Assembly (NCBI GenBank): GCA_973895155.1
Contig: OZ316897.1
Span: 13,516,001-13,580,000 of the forward strand
Source: Marsupella aquatica
Lineage: Eukaryota > Marchantiophyta
Length of the DNA: 64,000 nt
Direction of reading: 5' to 3'
Made by a program: the position numbers and the translations under genes. Shown piece by piece: positions 10,831 to 20,353 of the stretch. The notes beneath the pieces were generated by a model. It had not been told where the DNA came from and did not search any database. It worked only from the letters and a program-made list of their open reading frames with translations. The stretch's first letter is position 1, and every line of letters starts with the position of its first letter.

Positions 10831-11624
10831 AATCCCTCATAATGTGACCAACCCTTGTGACACTTCCAACAGACTCCTGGCTTTGGTTTTCTCTTCAAGG
10901 ACTTCCCCCTTGAAACAAATCTTGTCCTAGATTTACTTCGTCCCTTGCCATTCGTGCGCTGCTTGGGACGTTGCTGTGATCTCCCACGATTCACATTCAA
11001 GGCAGCACCAGATAACGATGTTGTCTGGGCTTGACCCAACTTCTTCTTCTGTGCATTATCTAACAGCAAAGAGCTTACCACCTCATCGTATGAAATAGAT
11101 TTCAGGTCTCTATACAAGAGAACCTGCTTCAAACCCTGATAAGATGGGGGTAAGGAGCTGAGAAGAAGCAAGGCCTTGTCCTCTTCTTCAACGCCCTTAC
11201 CAAGATTAGACAAATCAACAGCTAGGCTATCAAATTCATCCAAGTGATCCTAGAGCTTATTCCCTTCTTTGAACCTAAGGCTCATCAAGAGAGACTTCTT
11301 GTACAATCGATCTGATGCATCCTCCCGTTAGTACTTCTTCCTTAGGGTTTTGAATAGAGATGCACAATCCGTGTAGTCATCCAACTTCTTGATGATATGT
11401 GACTTCAGATAAAACATCACCACATTCACTGCAATTACTTGTTCCTGCCTCCACCTCTTTAGTGGAATCTCCTCCTCATCATCGTACATCTCTCGTGTAG
11501 AGAGAAGATGATCTAGGCCCATAGCGCAAAGAACTCATTTCATTTGCTTCTCCCAAAGCAATTAGTCCGTACGCCCATCATACTTTTCCACCTCAAACTT
11601 GACACCTCCGAACCTGGATGCCAT
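10827..11624 (-). pseudogene. Copia-1 gag, broken
   Basis: This is the capsid/nucleocapsid-like protein of the copia particle. The ATG at 11624 begins MASRFGGVKFEVEKYDGRTD, typical of UBN2/gag N-termini. It is followed by ALLLLSSLPPSYQGLKQVLL and a basic stretch. At least four in-frame stops interrupt it: two between 11530 and 11570, one at ~11325 and one at ~11247. The zinc knuckle begins CWKCHK, then a single extra G near 10845 shifts the frame, so the H and final C fall in the next frame. A short upstream frame from an ATG at about 11779 (MSDLEKIFKEVDLEAQG) ends at a TAG just before the gag ATG. Confidence 0.85.
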
Positions 11625-12611
11625 CTATTTTTCCTTCACAATCCCTTCTACTCTTGCACCGATGATTGTACCCGTGTCACGTGCACTTCCTCTTGCTCCT
11701 CTCTCTCCTCCTCAAACGGTCGTGGTGATCCTTGTGCTTCAAGATCCACTTCTTTGAAAATCTTCTCCAAATCACTCATATGAGAATGCAAGAATAAATG
11801 ATGTTTTTTCAACTTCTTCAAAAAACTCTAGACTTATCATCGTCCCGTAGCTCACAAGCCTAGCTCTCCAATGCTAAAAATAAGAATTGAAACCGCACTC
11901 CGACGTAAAAGTTATTCACTTTTCAGGGTGGGTAAAACTTGGAATTCTTCCCCGTTTTGACCACCTCGGGGAATAACCAAAAAGTGAACTAGTACCCAAC
12001 GTCAGAAATGCAATTCAATTTGTGCACCGCGTTGCCAACTTTGATGGCTAGCAACTTACCGAAGACAAACAAAAAAAGTTACCGTTCGGCGGATAGAATC
12101 TTTGACGGACGGCCAAAAACACGCTCTCTATTTTTTGGGAATATTCTTGCACATAGCAATAGGGCTCACAGGGAGCCGTTCCCTCTGTCCAAGCGGTTAA
12201 AGTGGAGGGCGACAGGTCCCGGGATGTGGCAGACAATGGAAAGGGAGGAAAAGAAAAAAAAGGCCTAAAGGGGGTTTAAAGCCCTTTATAAAAATGGGCG
12301 TATAGCCAAGGTGGGATACCGGGCGGCTGCAAACGCAGCCGCATACAGGCAGGAGGTACCGGCCGAGAAAGCACGGCCACAAAGATGGTCGGGTGGGGAG
12401 TAAAAAATGCAAGGAGGAGGGGTCGGTCGGGCCACAGCCCGCGAGTGGCAAGCTTACCGACGGGCAGCAAAGGGTGTGCGAGGGGGGGAGGAACCATCGG
12501 CCGACGCTTCAAAGGAGGCCACGGCTGCGGCGTGCATAGGTAGCAAGAAGAGCGAGGTGGCGAAGGGCAAACGGGTCGATGGGGTCGGGGGTGAGAAAAC
12601 GTGTGTGTATA
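11625..12611 (-). other. Copia-1 leader and possible 5' LTR
   Basis: The stretch from the gag start to the left LTR of Copia-2 has no convincing gene. On the minus strand a TTTTTATAAAG motif at about 12283-12296 resembles a TATA box. The 12290-12600 part is clearly GC-richer than its surroundings, which would fit LTR U3/R sequence. No standard primer-binding site was found. Long overlapping frames here on both strands look like effects of base composition. Confidence 0.3.
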
Positions 12612-12931
12612 TGTTAGAAATCCATGAGCCCAAGAATGTGGAAATGCGGTGTGTATGTCATTGAGTAGTGAGGGGTTTTATACATGGAGTTGGCATCCCT
12701 TGGATGCCTGGTCAAGTCAAATGAGAATATTGTGTATTCTCTCATGCTACACATTCCCTCACATGTACCTATAACATAGTTCATCTCATGGTCTAATTTA
12801 AGTCACTAATTTAGGACGGTGGCCCACAACTAAGGACGGTGGCCTACCACTTAGGACGGTACGTGGCCTACAACTAAGGACGGTGGCCTACCACTTTGGA
12901 CGGTGGCCTACCAATTAAACCTTTTCTAATA
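12612..12931 (-). repeat. Copia-2 3' LTR
   Basis: The LTR runs from TGTTAGAAATCC to ...CCTTTTCTAATA on the plus strand. In element orientation it starts TATTAGAAAAGG (presumably TGTTAGAAA before a G to A change) and ends GGATTTCTAACA, giving short terminal inverted repeats. It contains several copies of a ~20 bp unit around GGACGGTGGCCTACCACTT (12815-12913). A purine tract AAGTGGGAG (complement of 12932-12940) adjoins it on the internal side. Confidence 0.9.
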
Positions 12932-12940
12932 CTCCCACTT
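12932..12940 (-). other. Copia-2 polypurine tract
   Basis: The minus strand reads AAGTGGGAG directly before the 3' LTR, the position and composition expected for the plus-strand primer of reverse transcription. Confidence 0.65.
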
Positions 12941-12959
12941 TAGTGACTAAATTAGAACC

Positions 12960-13610
12960 CTAATAAAGCCCTAGCATTATTCTCAAATAAATGTGTTTAT
13001 CTTTTGGAAGTCCTTTGGTGAGAATGTCCGCTGCCAGTTCCTCGGTGGGACAATAGATTACTTCTATTTCACCACTATCAACTAGTTCCCTACTAAAGTG
13101 ATATTGAATATCGATGTGCTTGCTCCTATCATGAAGCCGAGACGCTTCAAGTAAGCTAAGAGCACTTTGATTATCACAATGAATGACGGCTCTTGCTTGC
13201 TGATGATGCAAGTCTCCAAGAAGTCTTTTCAACCATACTATTTCAGTGCATGCCTTTGATAAGGCCATGTAGTCTGCTTTGGTGCTAGACAAGGCTACAA
13301 ATTTTTGTTTTTTGCTTGCCCAACTCACTACTGCACCTGAGAGCATGAAACAATAACCAGAGGTTGATCTTCTTGTGTCAATATCTCCTCCCCAATCAGC
13401 ATCAGTATATCCATGTAAGGGAATAAAAGATTCTGATCTTTTATGCACCAAACCCATACTTGATGTGCCCTTCAAGTACCGAATAATTCACTTCACAGCC
13501 ATCCAATGCTTTGGACCTGGATTGGACATGAATTGTGCCACTGATCCAATTGCAAAGGATAAGTCAGGCCTTGTACAGATCATAGCCCACATGAGGCTTC
13601 CAACTGCATT
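12960..13610 (-). pseudogene. Copia-2 RNase H and end of RT
   Basis: RNase H removes the RNA template. Upstream of 13475 the frame reads the end of RT (NAVGSLMWAMICTRPDLSFA) with a TGA near 13490 where Trp is expected. The RNase H part has HGYTDADWGGDIDTRRSTSG, SSTKADYMALSKA, IHCDNQSALSL and RSKHIDIQYHF. In copia elements the second block is usually SSTEAEYMAL, so the first acidic residue has become Lys and the second Asp. It ends with ELAADILTKGLPKDKH, the usual copia C-terminus. Confidence 0.88.
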
Positions 13611-15029
13611 CTAGTATGGTACAGTCTCCATCTGTAACTTTTCATCTTCAGTTTGTGGGCTATCATCCTTGCTTAGCTTTAAGCCCAACTCAACTAGAGT
13701 ATGCACTGCCTTGCAATTCTCCATGTTGAAAGTGCTTAATTTGTCCAAGATGTATCTCTCTTGAGACATCTTAGGCCAACCCTCTTCTCTGTTGCGGGAG
13801 ATTTCCATACCAAGGCAATTATGTATATTGCCTAAGTCACTCATCTCGAATTCCTTCATGAGTGTCGTTTTGACTTCAGCTAATATGTTGGTGTCATTGC
13901 TTGCAAGTATGCAATCATCAACATATAGAGCTAATATCACAAAGTTTCCTTCTGACTCATAATAGTACACATTTGAGTCAGCTATGCACTTTCTAAAACC
14001 AATGCTTAACAAGAAAGTGTCAATCCTCTTATACCATAACCTAGAGGATTGCTTGAGGCCATATAATACCCTCAATAGGAGACATACCATTTCAGGGTCA
14101 AGAATTTTCTCCAACCACTCTAATCCTTCAGGCAACTCCATGTAGATTGGTTCCGTGAGTATACCATTCAGGAATGTTGTCTTCACATCTAAAAGGATGA
14201 CCTCAAGGTCATAAAAGTCCACCAAGGATAGAATGAGCCTTATAGATGTGATTTTCACTACTGGTGAAAAAGTATCCAAGTAATCAACCCCATAGACTTG
14301 AGAATAGCCTTTGGCTACAAGTCTAGCTTTGTATCTTGCAATGCTTCCATCCAGGTTGTACTTCAACTTGAAAACCCACTTATAGCCCACCGCCTTTCAA
14401 TTTTGAGGAAGCTTGACTATGGTCCATGTGTTGTTTTTCTTCAATGAGTCTAACTCATCATTAATGACTTTCCTCCATTGCTCTGCATTTGGTCTTGTAA
14501 GTGCCTCCTTCAAAGAAGTAGGTTCCGCCATTCTTGGACCAAATTCAGTCACTAAGGCCACAATGGCTGAATCGGAGTCAAAACCATATCTCCTCGTTGG
14601 TATCTTCTTCCTCTTTCCCCTTCCAAATTCAGGTTCTGAGAATTCAACGTGAGTAGAGGCATCATTTTCTATTGAACCTTCAAATTCATCAAAATGTGTT
14701 GCAAATGATTCTGTGGACCTGGATCGTGGTAGTGGACTACTTGGTTGTGGTCCTCTTGAAGTAGATGTGCCTGAAATTTCAGTAGCCTCTTCTCTAACAT
14801 CAGGTGCATTAGCTCCCACTTGAGCTAAAGCCGGTGCTCCTACTGGTGCTAGTGCTGGTGCTCCCACTGGACCTGGTGCCGGTGCTAGCACTGGTGCTCC
14901 CATTGGAGTTGGTGTTGGTGCTAGTGCTATTGGAAGTTCAAATAGCACCGGATCATCCAACTCTAAAGTAACTAGGCCTTTTCCACCGGGCTGGTCTTCT
15001 TTAAATCGAACATCTCTTGCCACAATCAC
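13611..15029 (-). pseudogene. Copia-2 linker and reverse transcriptase (RVT_2)
   Basis: From 15029 leftwards a variable Pro/Ala-rich linker with repeats of APA-type units leads to a GRGKRKKIPTRRYGF motif. The RT region follows (SLKEALTRPNAEQWRKVIND, SLKKNNTWTIVKLP). A TGA near 14394 interrupts where a Trp is expected. RVT_2 then continues with YKWVFKLKYNLDGSIARYKA, FSPVVKITSIRLILSL and VLYGLKQSSRLWYKRIDTFL, with the active-site box LYVDDCILAS. A TAG near 13611, where CAG (Gln) is expected, ends the segment. The YVDD box is intact. Confidence 0.9.
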
Positions 15030-15044
15030 CTTGCGATCGGTTGT

Positions 15045-15824
15045 TCATTGAACCCTATAGACATCTCTTGATGTGGAGTCTTCTGGATATCCCAAAAAAA
15101 TACAATCTTTGGTATGATTGTCAAGCTTTCCTCGATGGTTTTTGTTGATGTTAAGATGTGCTCTACATCCAAAAACCCTGAGATGTGACAAGTTTGGTTT
15201 TCTCCCATACCAAAGCTCATATGGTGTCTTGTTGGCATCTAGTGCTTTTGTGGGTGTTCGATTTTGAAGGTAGTTAGCTGTATGAATAGCTTCCCCCCAA
15301 TAGGATCGAGATAGACCTGAATGATTCAACAATGATAGAACTGCCTCCACTAGTGTTCTATTCTTTCTCTCAGCTACTCCATTTTGTTGAGGAGTCTCTG
15401 CAACTGTAAATTGCCTTGCAATCCCATGTTCTTTGCAAAATAGGTCAAAGGTTGTCGACTTGTACTCTCCTCCATTGTCAAACAGCAACACCTTAACCTT
15501 TTTGTCGGGTTGTGTTTCTGCAAGAGCTTTAAACTCTTTGAATTTCTCAAAGGCTTCTGACTTGTGCCTCAAGAGATATATGGTACAATATCTCAAGAAA
15601 TCATCAATGAATGTGATAAAGTAGACATAGCCTGAATGAGTGGCAATGCAAACTGGGCCACAAATATCTGAATGAACTAAGGCAAGAAGTTCAGTTGCCT
15701 TTGATCTTCCACCCTTTGGATATTTCAACTTTGTAGACTTTGCCTTTGCATAGGCTCCGCAATTAGACAAAGAAATTCCATCAAATTTACCAATGCCTTC
15801 CACCATGTTGTGGTCTTGTAGTTG
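15045..15824 (-). pseudogene. Copia-2 integrase
   Basis: Integrase joins element DNA to the host chromosome. The frame follows the gag-protease frame after one TAA stop at 15825-15827, where CAA is likely ancestral. It begins in the GAG-pre-integrase region (SLSNCGAYAKAK). It contains an intact DDE catalytic set in context: HSDICGP, LLFDNGGEY and QQNGVAERKNRTL, followed by RVFGCRAHLNIN and DCIFLGYPEDSTS. It is closed by a TGA near 15043 in a short segment that appears to have lost bases relative to related elements. Confidence 0.9.
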
Positions 15825-17132
15825 TTACATTCTAGCTTCATTGATGTGGCCAAGCCTTTTATGCCACATTGCCCCACTTGTTGTGATAACAATATTTGCA
15901 GTGTGGAGGCTTACAGTTACACCAAGTTTATATAACTTGTTAACAGTAAAGCAAGTACTAATGATAGAGCCACTTGGACTCTTCAAAGTACATGAACCTT
16001 TCTTGATGATAGCCTCTCCTCCTTCTTCATCAAGTTGGTTCACTGAAAATAGGTTCTTTGTGAGGCAAGGTACATGAAGTACTTTTTCCACCATCCTCAC
16101 TGAACCATCATGGAGTTTAATGGGAACACTTTCCACTCCAACAATCTGCAAGGTCGAATCATCTCCCAAATACACTACTTGGGTATGATCCCAAGCTTTG
16201 TATTCCACAAAGCTTTCTCGATGATGCGCCATATGTTGGGTTGCAGAAGTGTCCACATACCAACTTGAATCTCCTTCATCGGAATTCCCAATTGATGCCA
16301 CATACAACTTATGTATGGCTGAGTTCGCTTGAACCTTCTTGGCATCATTTCCCTCCTTGGCTATCCTTGCGCTGCAGTCGCGAATAAAATGTCCTTTCCG
16401 TTTACAAAAGTGATATTTCATCTTGGAAGCTTTCTCCTTCCATGGTTTTTGGGAGGTGCTAGCCTTCCCAAAATTACTACCTTGTGATATGGTAGATTTT
16501 GACCCTAGCCTTGAGTCAATGTAAATTGTTGTTGTCAACCCTGCCAAGTCCTTCATTTTTTGCATCGTTTCCTCTTGCAATATATATGCAATCAAGGACG
16601 GAAGAATTAGAGTTGTATCCCTCCTTAGAGGAATAATTGCCCCCCTCCAACTTTGAGGCATGCTCCTCATGAGTGCCAATCGTGCATCCTCATCTGACAC
16701 TGGTGCTCCTGCTGCATTAAGTTGCTCCAAAATTTCTCTTAAAGCATGTACATGCTTTATGACGCTTTCTCCTTCCTTCATCTTGAGAGTGGCCAACTTG
16801 TCATGAAGATACATCTTGGTTATGGCATCACTTGCTTCAAACATGTTGAGAAGTGTTGACCATGCTTCCGCAGCAGTCTTGGCACTACTGATATGATGTG
16901 CTTGTGAATTCTCCATGCCTTGTGTCAGAATTCTAAGTGCCTTGTTGTCTTTGTGATCCCACTCTTCCAATTCATCTTTTGTTGGGGTGTACATTGGAGT
17001 TGTTGTTGGCTTTGGGCTAGTGCCATCAACAATTCCCATCAACTTCTCATCTTTGAAATTCAAAGTCAATTTTCTTTCCACACTTGGAAATATGTGCCAT
17101 CAAACTTTGGGATCTTCATGTTTGACGTCATG
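15825..17132 (-). pseudogene. Copia-2 gag and protease
   Basis: Gag starts at the ATG at 17132 (MTSNMKIPKFDGTYFQVW). A one-base deletion near 17078 shifts the frame, after which a long open frame continues: RKLTLNFKDEKLMG, HIHALREILE-type heptads, LMRSMPQSWRG. The zinc knuckle reads KYHFCKRKGHFIRDC. The first Cys of C-x2-C-x4-H-x4-C is Tyr (TAT for TGT). The protease active site reads WYVDTSATQHM, where D-S-G-A-T is usual, so the Gly is replaced by Ser. The frame ends at TAA 15825-15827 ahead of integrase. Confidence 0.9.
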
Positions 17133-17637
17133 TTGAGCTGTTGCTCAAAAGAAAAGGACCAACGCCTTTGACTGGATCACTATCCAATAATCTTCTTGCC
17201 ACCGCAAAAAATCTTCTTGACCACTGCAAGAAGCACTGCATTCACAATAGAAAACTTCTATTGTTGCTCACCATAGATGACCTACTCGAAACGCTTTCCG
17301 TTGCATCTACCTCGTCACATTCTTCACAATGCCAAAAACCAAATTTGAGATCAACCGTCCTCTCTCCCAAAATGTGAATTCGACAAACTCTGTTCCTTTA
17401 GAAATGCCATCTAATCGTGCTTAGATTTGGCCTCAACTGCTTCCCCCAAAAAATTTGTCTTGCTGCCTGATGTACCTGCTTGAAAAACTTTTCTCATCAA
17501 TTGGTAGGGAATTGAGTCCAATTCTTATTTCTTCAAATTTGATTCAAGTAGTTCTAGAGGGGCAATCCTCTCTCTAGACCAACTCTCCTCTCCTCATAAG
17601 AAATATGAAGTCCCACAATTCAGAAGTAACACAACAA
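17133..17637. other. Copia-2 leader region
   Basis: About 500 bp between the gag ATG and the primer-binding site on the minus strand. No coding is supportable. The short plus-strand frames here are chance. Confidence 0.6.
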
Positions 17638-17650
17638 GGCTCTGATACCA
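17638..17650 (-). other. Copia-2 primer-binding site (initiator Met tRNA)
   Basis: The minus strand reads TGGTATCAGAGCC immediately inside the 5' LTR, the standard copia PBS complementary to the 3' end of plant initiator methionine tRNA. Confidence 0.92.
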
Positions 17651-17974
17651 TGTTAGAAATCCATGAGCCCAAGAATGTGGAAATGCGGTGTGTATGTCAT
17701 TGAGTAGTGAGGGGTTTTATATATGAAGTTGGCATCCCTTGGATGTCTGGTCAAGTCAAATGAGAATATTGTGTATTCTCTCATGCTAAACATTCTCTCA
17801 CATGTACCTATAACATAGTTCATCTCATGGTCTAATTTAAGTCACTAATTTAGAACGGTGGCCCACAACTAAGGACGGTGGCCTACCACTTAGGATGGTA
17901 CGTGGCCTACAACTAAGAATGGTGGCCTACCACTTTGGATGATGGTCTACCACTTTGGACGGTGGTCTACCAAT
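17651..17974 (-). repeat. Copia-2 5' LTR, outer end truncated
   Basis: This aligns with the left LTR from TGTTAGAAATCC through ...GGTCTACCAAT. It has one additional ~20 bp unit of the GGACGGTGGTCTACCAC type. Homology stops at 17974, about 17 bp before the expected outer end, where copia gag sequence of another element starts. No target-site duplication can therefore be read. Confidence 0.88.
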
Positions 17975-18779
17975 CGGTGCACAAAGCAAATCTTTCATCA
18001 TTAGACACAACCAAACTAGCCTGATGAAAAACAATCTTTGGTTTATTTTTGCAATTCCTTTTGACGTGGCCTGTCTTGCCACAATTCTAACACTCCACAC
18101 CTTTTGAATCCAAAATCTTGGATCAAGAGTGTTGAGGAATTAAAGTTTTTGGTTGAAATCGACTCTTCGTTACTGATAAAGCAAAAGAGGACGCATGAGA
18201 GGTTACATGCATTTTTTTTCTACTATCATCCACAAGAAGAGTGCTCACCGGCTCATCATAGGAAATCTGATCCTTATCATAGAGTTTGGTCTAAGTCAAA
18301 TGCTCGTACAATTTGGGCAAGGAGATAAGAAGAAACAAAGTTTTTTTCTCGTCTTCAACTTTTTTATCGAGAGTGACCAATTTGGACACTATCAAGTTAA
18401 AGGTATCAATATGATTGGCAAGTTTCGTACCTTCCATCATGTGTAGTGTCATCAACTTTAAGGTAGTGTATAAGCAAGTTGCCAAGAATTTCTTTTGGTA
18501 CATCTGTTTGAGTCGTTCCCACAATTTTGTCGGTGAATCCTCAGTCAACACTTGGAGTAGAACATCAGATGCCAAGTGCAATCGGATTAAGCTGAGAGCA
18601 CATGCACAGATGTCCTCCCAATCCTCCTTAGACATTGTCGATGGTTGACTTTTCAATGCTACGCCCAAACCTTGCAAAACTAACATGTCTTGCATTTGAA
18701 CTTGCCATAACGTAAAATTATTGTGGCCAGTAAACTTCTCCACCTCATATTTGGCACTAGTAACTTTTGATGGAGCCAT
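17975..18779 (-). pseudogene. Copia-3 gag, broken and 3'-truncated
   Basis: The ATG at 18779 starts MAPSKVTSAKYEVEKFTGHN, close in style to Copia-1 gag but clearly a different element. The UBN2-like core includes LWERLKQMYQKKFLATCLYT and DEKKTLFLLISLPKLYEHLT, ending in a stop near 18291. Further along, around 18060-18100, the zinc knuckle reads GVEC, stop, NCGKTGHVKRNC. All C-x2-C-x4-H-x4-C ligands are kept, but a TAG lies between the first two Cys. The frame is lost at the Copia-2 junction. Confidence 0.8.
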
Positions 18780-19961
18780 TGTACACCCCTAGGACCTTGA
18801 AGTGCCAAAAATCACTTTGCAACTTCTCAATTTCATGCAAATTTGTACAGCAACACACGGGAGCACGACAACATTAGCCACAAAATGACCAAAAATGAAA
18901 GTTGCTGAAATTGAAATCCAAGAATATTCCTGGATACCCTAGAAGGTATTGGATTTTGTCCCAAAATCCGTTTGGCAAAAACATATCTCAGTTGAGATAT
19001 TATTACCGCCAAGTAAGAGGGGGTCAAAATATAATAATTGGACCCTCGAGGAGAATCAATTCACTCAAATCCGCAAGAAAAGTTGGTTTGACAAATCGTT
19101 TGCACAAGCCCCTACTCAACTCCCTAAAGTATGCCCTTGCAAAATATTGTGTCGATACAACATCGAATGATTTGCTGAAATTTTGATTCCGTCGCAAAAA
19201 TGAGCTTGATGGAAAAATATATTTTCCTTAAATTCTTGCAACCCTTGTACAGGCCCTATGGTAAAATTTTTAGAGCTGCCTAGGAGTTGCCACGTGCCCC
19301 CTTGCCCCCCTTGTCACCCCCCTGACCCTTTTTTGGCGTCCGCGTGCCGTCCCGCGCAAGTAAATATTCGCGGTAGACTTATCCCCCAGTGAGGTATCTT
19401 AGATATCTCTTGGGGTTTCAACGAAAAGCAAAACCGATTTCAGATTTTGAAACTAGACTTCAATGTGCTTCTAATCGATATAAAGAACTCTGAAAATGGT
19501 GAAGAATTGAGGGAGATAGAATTTGATTAAGATCACTGATTTTCACCTAGCCACCATAGCTAGGACTTTCGAGCTCAACTCAATCCAAGAGTTCTTTGCG
19601 ACAACTCAATGAAACACATTGATTTCTTCACCACCGCATTCCATAGCAACATCACTCATACCAACTTTCCTTTAACAATCACGAACGTTTTACAAGAAAC
19701 CAAAATCATATCACGGAAGCCATATTTCCCTTGGTAATCAAGTTGGGACCTCAAAAACCATCGAAAAACCGTCTAATATAAAGATTGAAATTGCTCAACC
19801 ATATGTGAACAATCTCTCAACTAAACATGCAAGTTTCCACTCCGTAGACCTCCTTATCCGATCACCACTTCGTATGTCAACGTTCACATTTCCACTGTGT
19901 CCCCCGAAACCGTCAATCAATCACGATAAACTGTTAAGACATCAGCTGATCCCAAACCGAA
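18780..19961. other. Copia-3 leader (~1.2 kb), non-coding
   Basis: The stretch lies between gag and the PBS on the minus strand. It is longer than a usual copia leader and contains only short, unrecognised frames. A C-rich patch occurs near 19290-19325. Confidence 0.5.
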
Positions 19962-19974
19962 GCTCTGATACCAA
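19962..19974 (-). other. Copia-3 primer-binding site
   Basis: The minus strand reads TTGGTATCAGAGC, one base inside the LTR end ...GATCCTACA. This is the common copia configuration for priming by initiator Met tRNA. Confidence 0.85.
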
Positions 19975-19975
19975 T

Positions 19976-20304
19976 TGTAGGATCAAAACGGATAGCATAA
20001 CGTCTCATAATCGTCAGTCATACAATACTCTCGTACACCGACACAAAGATATGTGGTTCACCCTGTCAAGGCTACGTCCACGGCCGCACCAAGAGCTTCA
20101 CTATGAACACATAAAGTACATATCACCATAGCTCCATGGTCTAAGCTCTCTCTCTCCCTTTCTCACACAAAGTTCTCAACTAAGTATTCTCTCCATATGG
20201 GACACCAAGAGGGTTATCCCTTCATGAAGAGTCTAATCAACTAATGTTAACTCCGGTTAACTTACTCTAGTTAACCTAGCCAAGGTTGATTCAAAACCCT
20301 AACA
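19976..20304 (-). repeat. Copia-3 5' LTR
   Basis: It runs on the plus strand from TGTAGGATCAAAACGG to ...TCAAAACCCTAACA. In element orientation it begins TGTTAGGGTTTTG and ends GATCCTACA. The length of ~329 bp is typical of copia. The outer end could be 20304 or 20306. No partner LTR was found. Confidence 0.7.
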
Positions 20305-20353
20305 CACTTTGCTAGCACAATATCAATAGGATGGCTTTGAGAGGAAGTATGTC

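Larger units (their letters stand above)
7985..12611 (-). mobile_element. Ty1/copia retrotransposon Copia-1, truncated and degenerate
   Basis: A minus-strand copia element with order gag (10827-11624), protease (~10560-10830), integrase (9464-10553), linker and reverse transcriptase (7997-9489). The 3' end breaks off at about 7985 inside the RT/RNase H junction, so RNase H and the 3' LTR are missing. The 5' side (11625-12611) contains a leader and a GC-richer segment with a minus-strand TATA-like motif, possibly the LTR. It ends at the left LTR of Copia-2. Many stops and shifts make it non-functional. Confidence 0.85.
12612..17974 (-). mobile_element. Ty1/copia retrotransposon Copia-2, nearly full length
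   Basis: A minus-strand copia element with both LTRs, a primer-binding site (17638-17650), a polypurine tract (12932-12940) and gag-protease-integrase-RT-RNase H in the canonical copia order. The left (3') LTR is complete and the right (5') LTR lacks its outermost ~17 bp, where it meets Copia-3 gag sequence. Premature stops, one frameshift near 17078 and altered catalytic residues show the copy is dead. The LTRs remain similar, differing by scattered substitutions and one extra ~20 bp repeat. Confidence 0.92.
17975..20304 (-). mobile_element. Ty1/copia retrotransposon Copia-3, 5' part only
   Basis: A minus-strand copia fragment with 5' LTR (19976-20304), PBS (19962-19974), a long leader and gag (to 17975). 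It is cut off inside gag just after the zinc knuckle, where the truncated LTR of Copia-2 begins. Protease, integrase, RT and 3' LTR are absent from the window. Confidence 0.8.

Noticed and set aside
12008-12664. Several open frames on both strands
   Set aside because: They are compositional frames in a GC-richer segment that partly overlaps the Copia-2 LTR; no known protein.
19390-19420. TATA/promoter motifs in the Copia-3 leader
   Set aside because: There is no supporting spacing to an LTR or start site; short AT strings are expected by chance.
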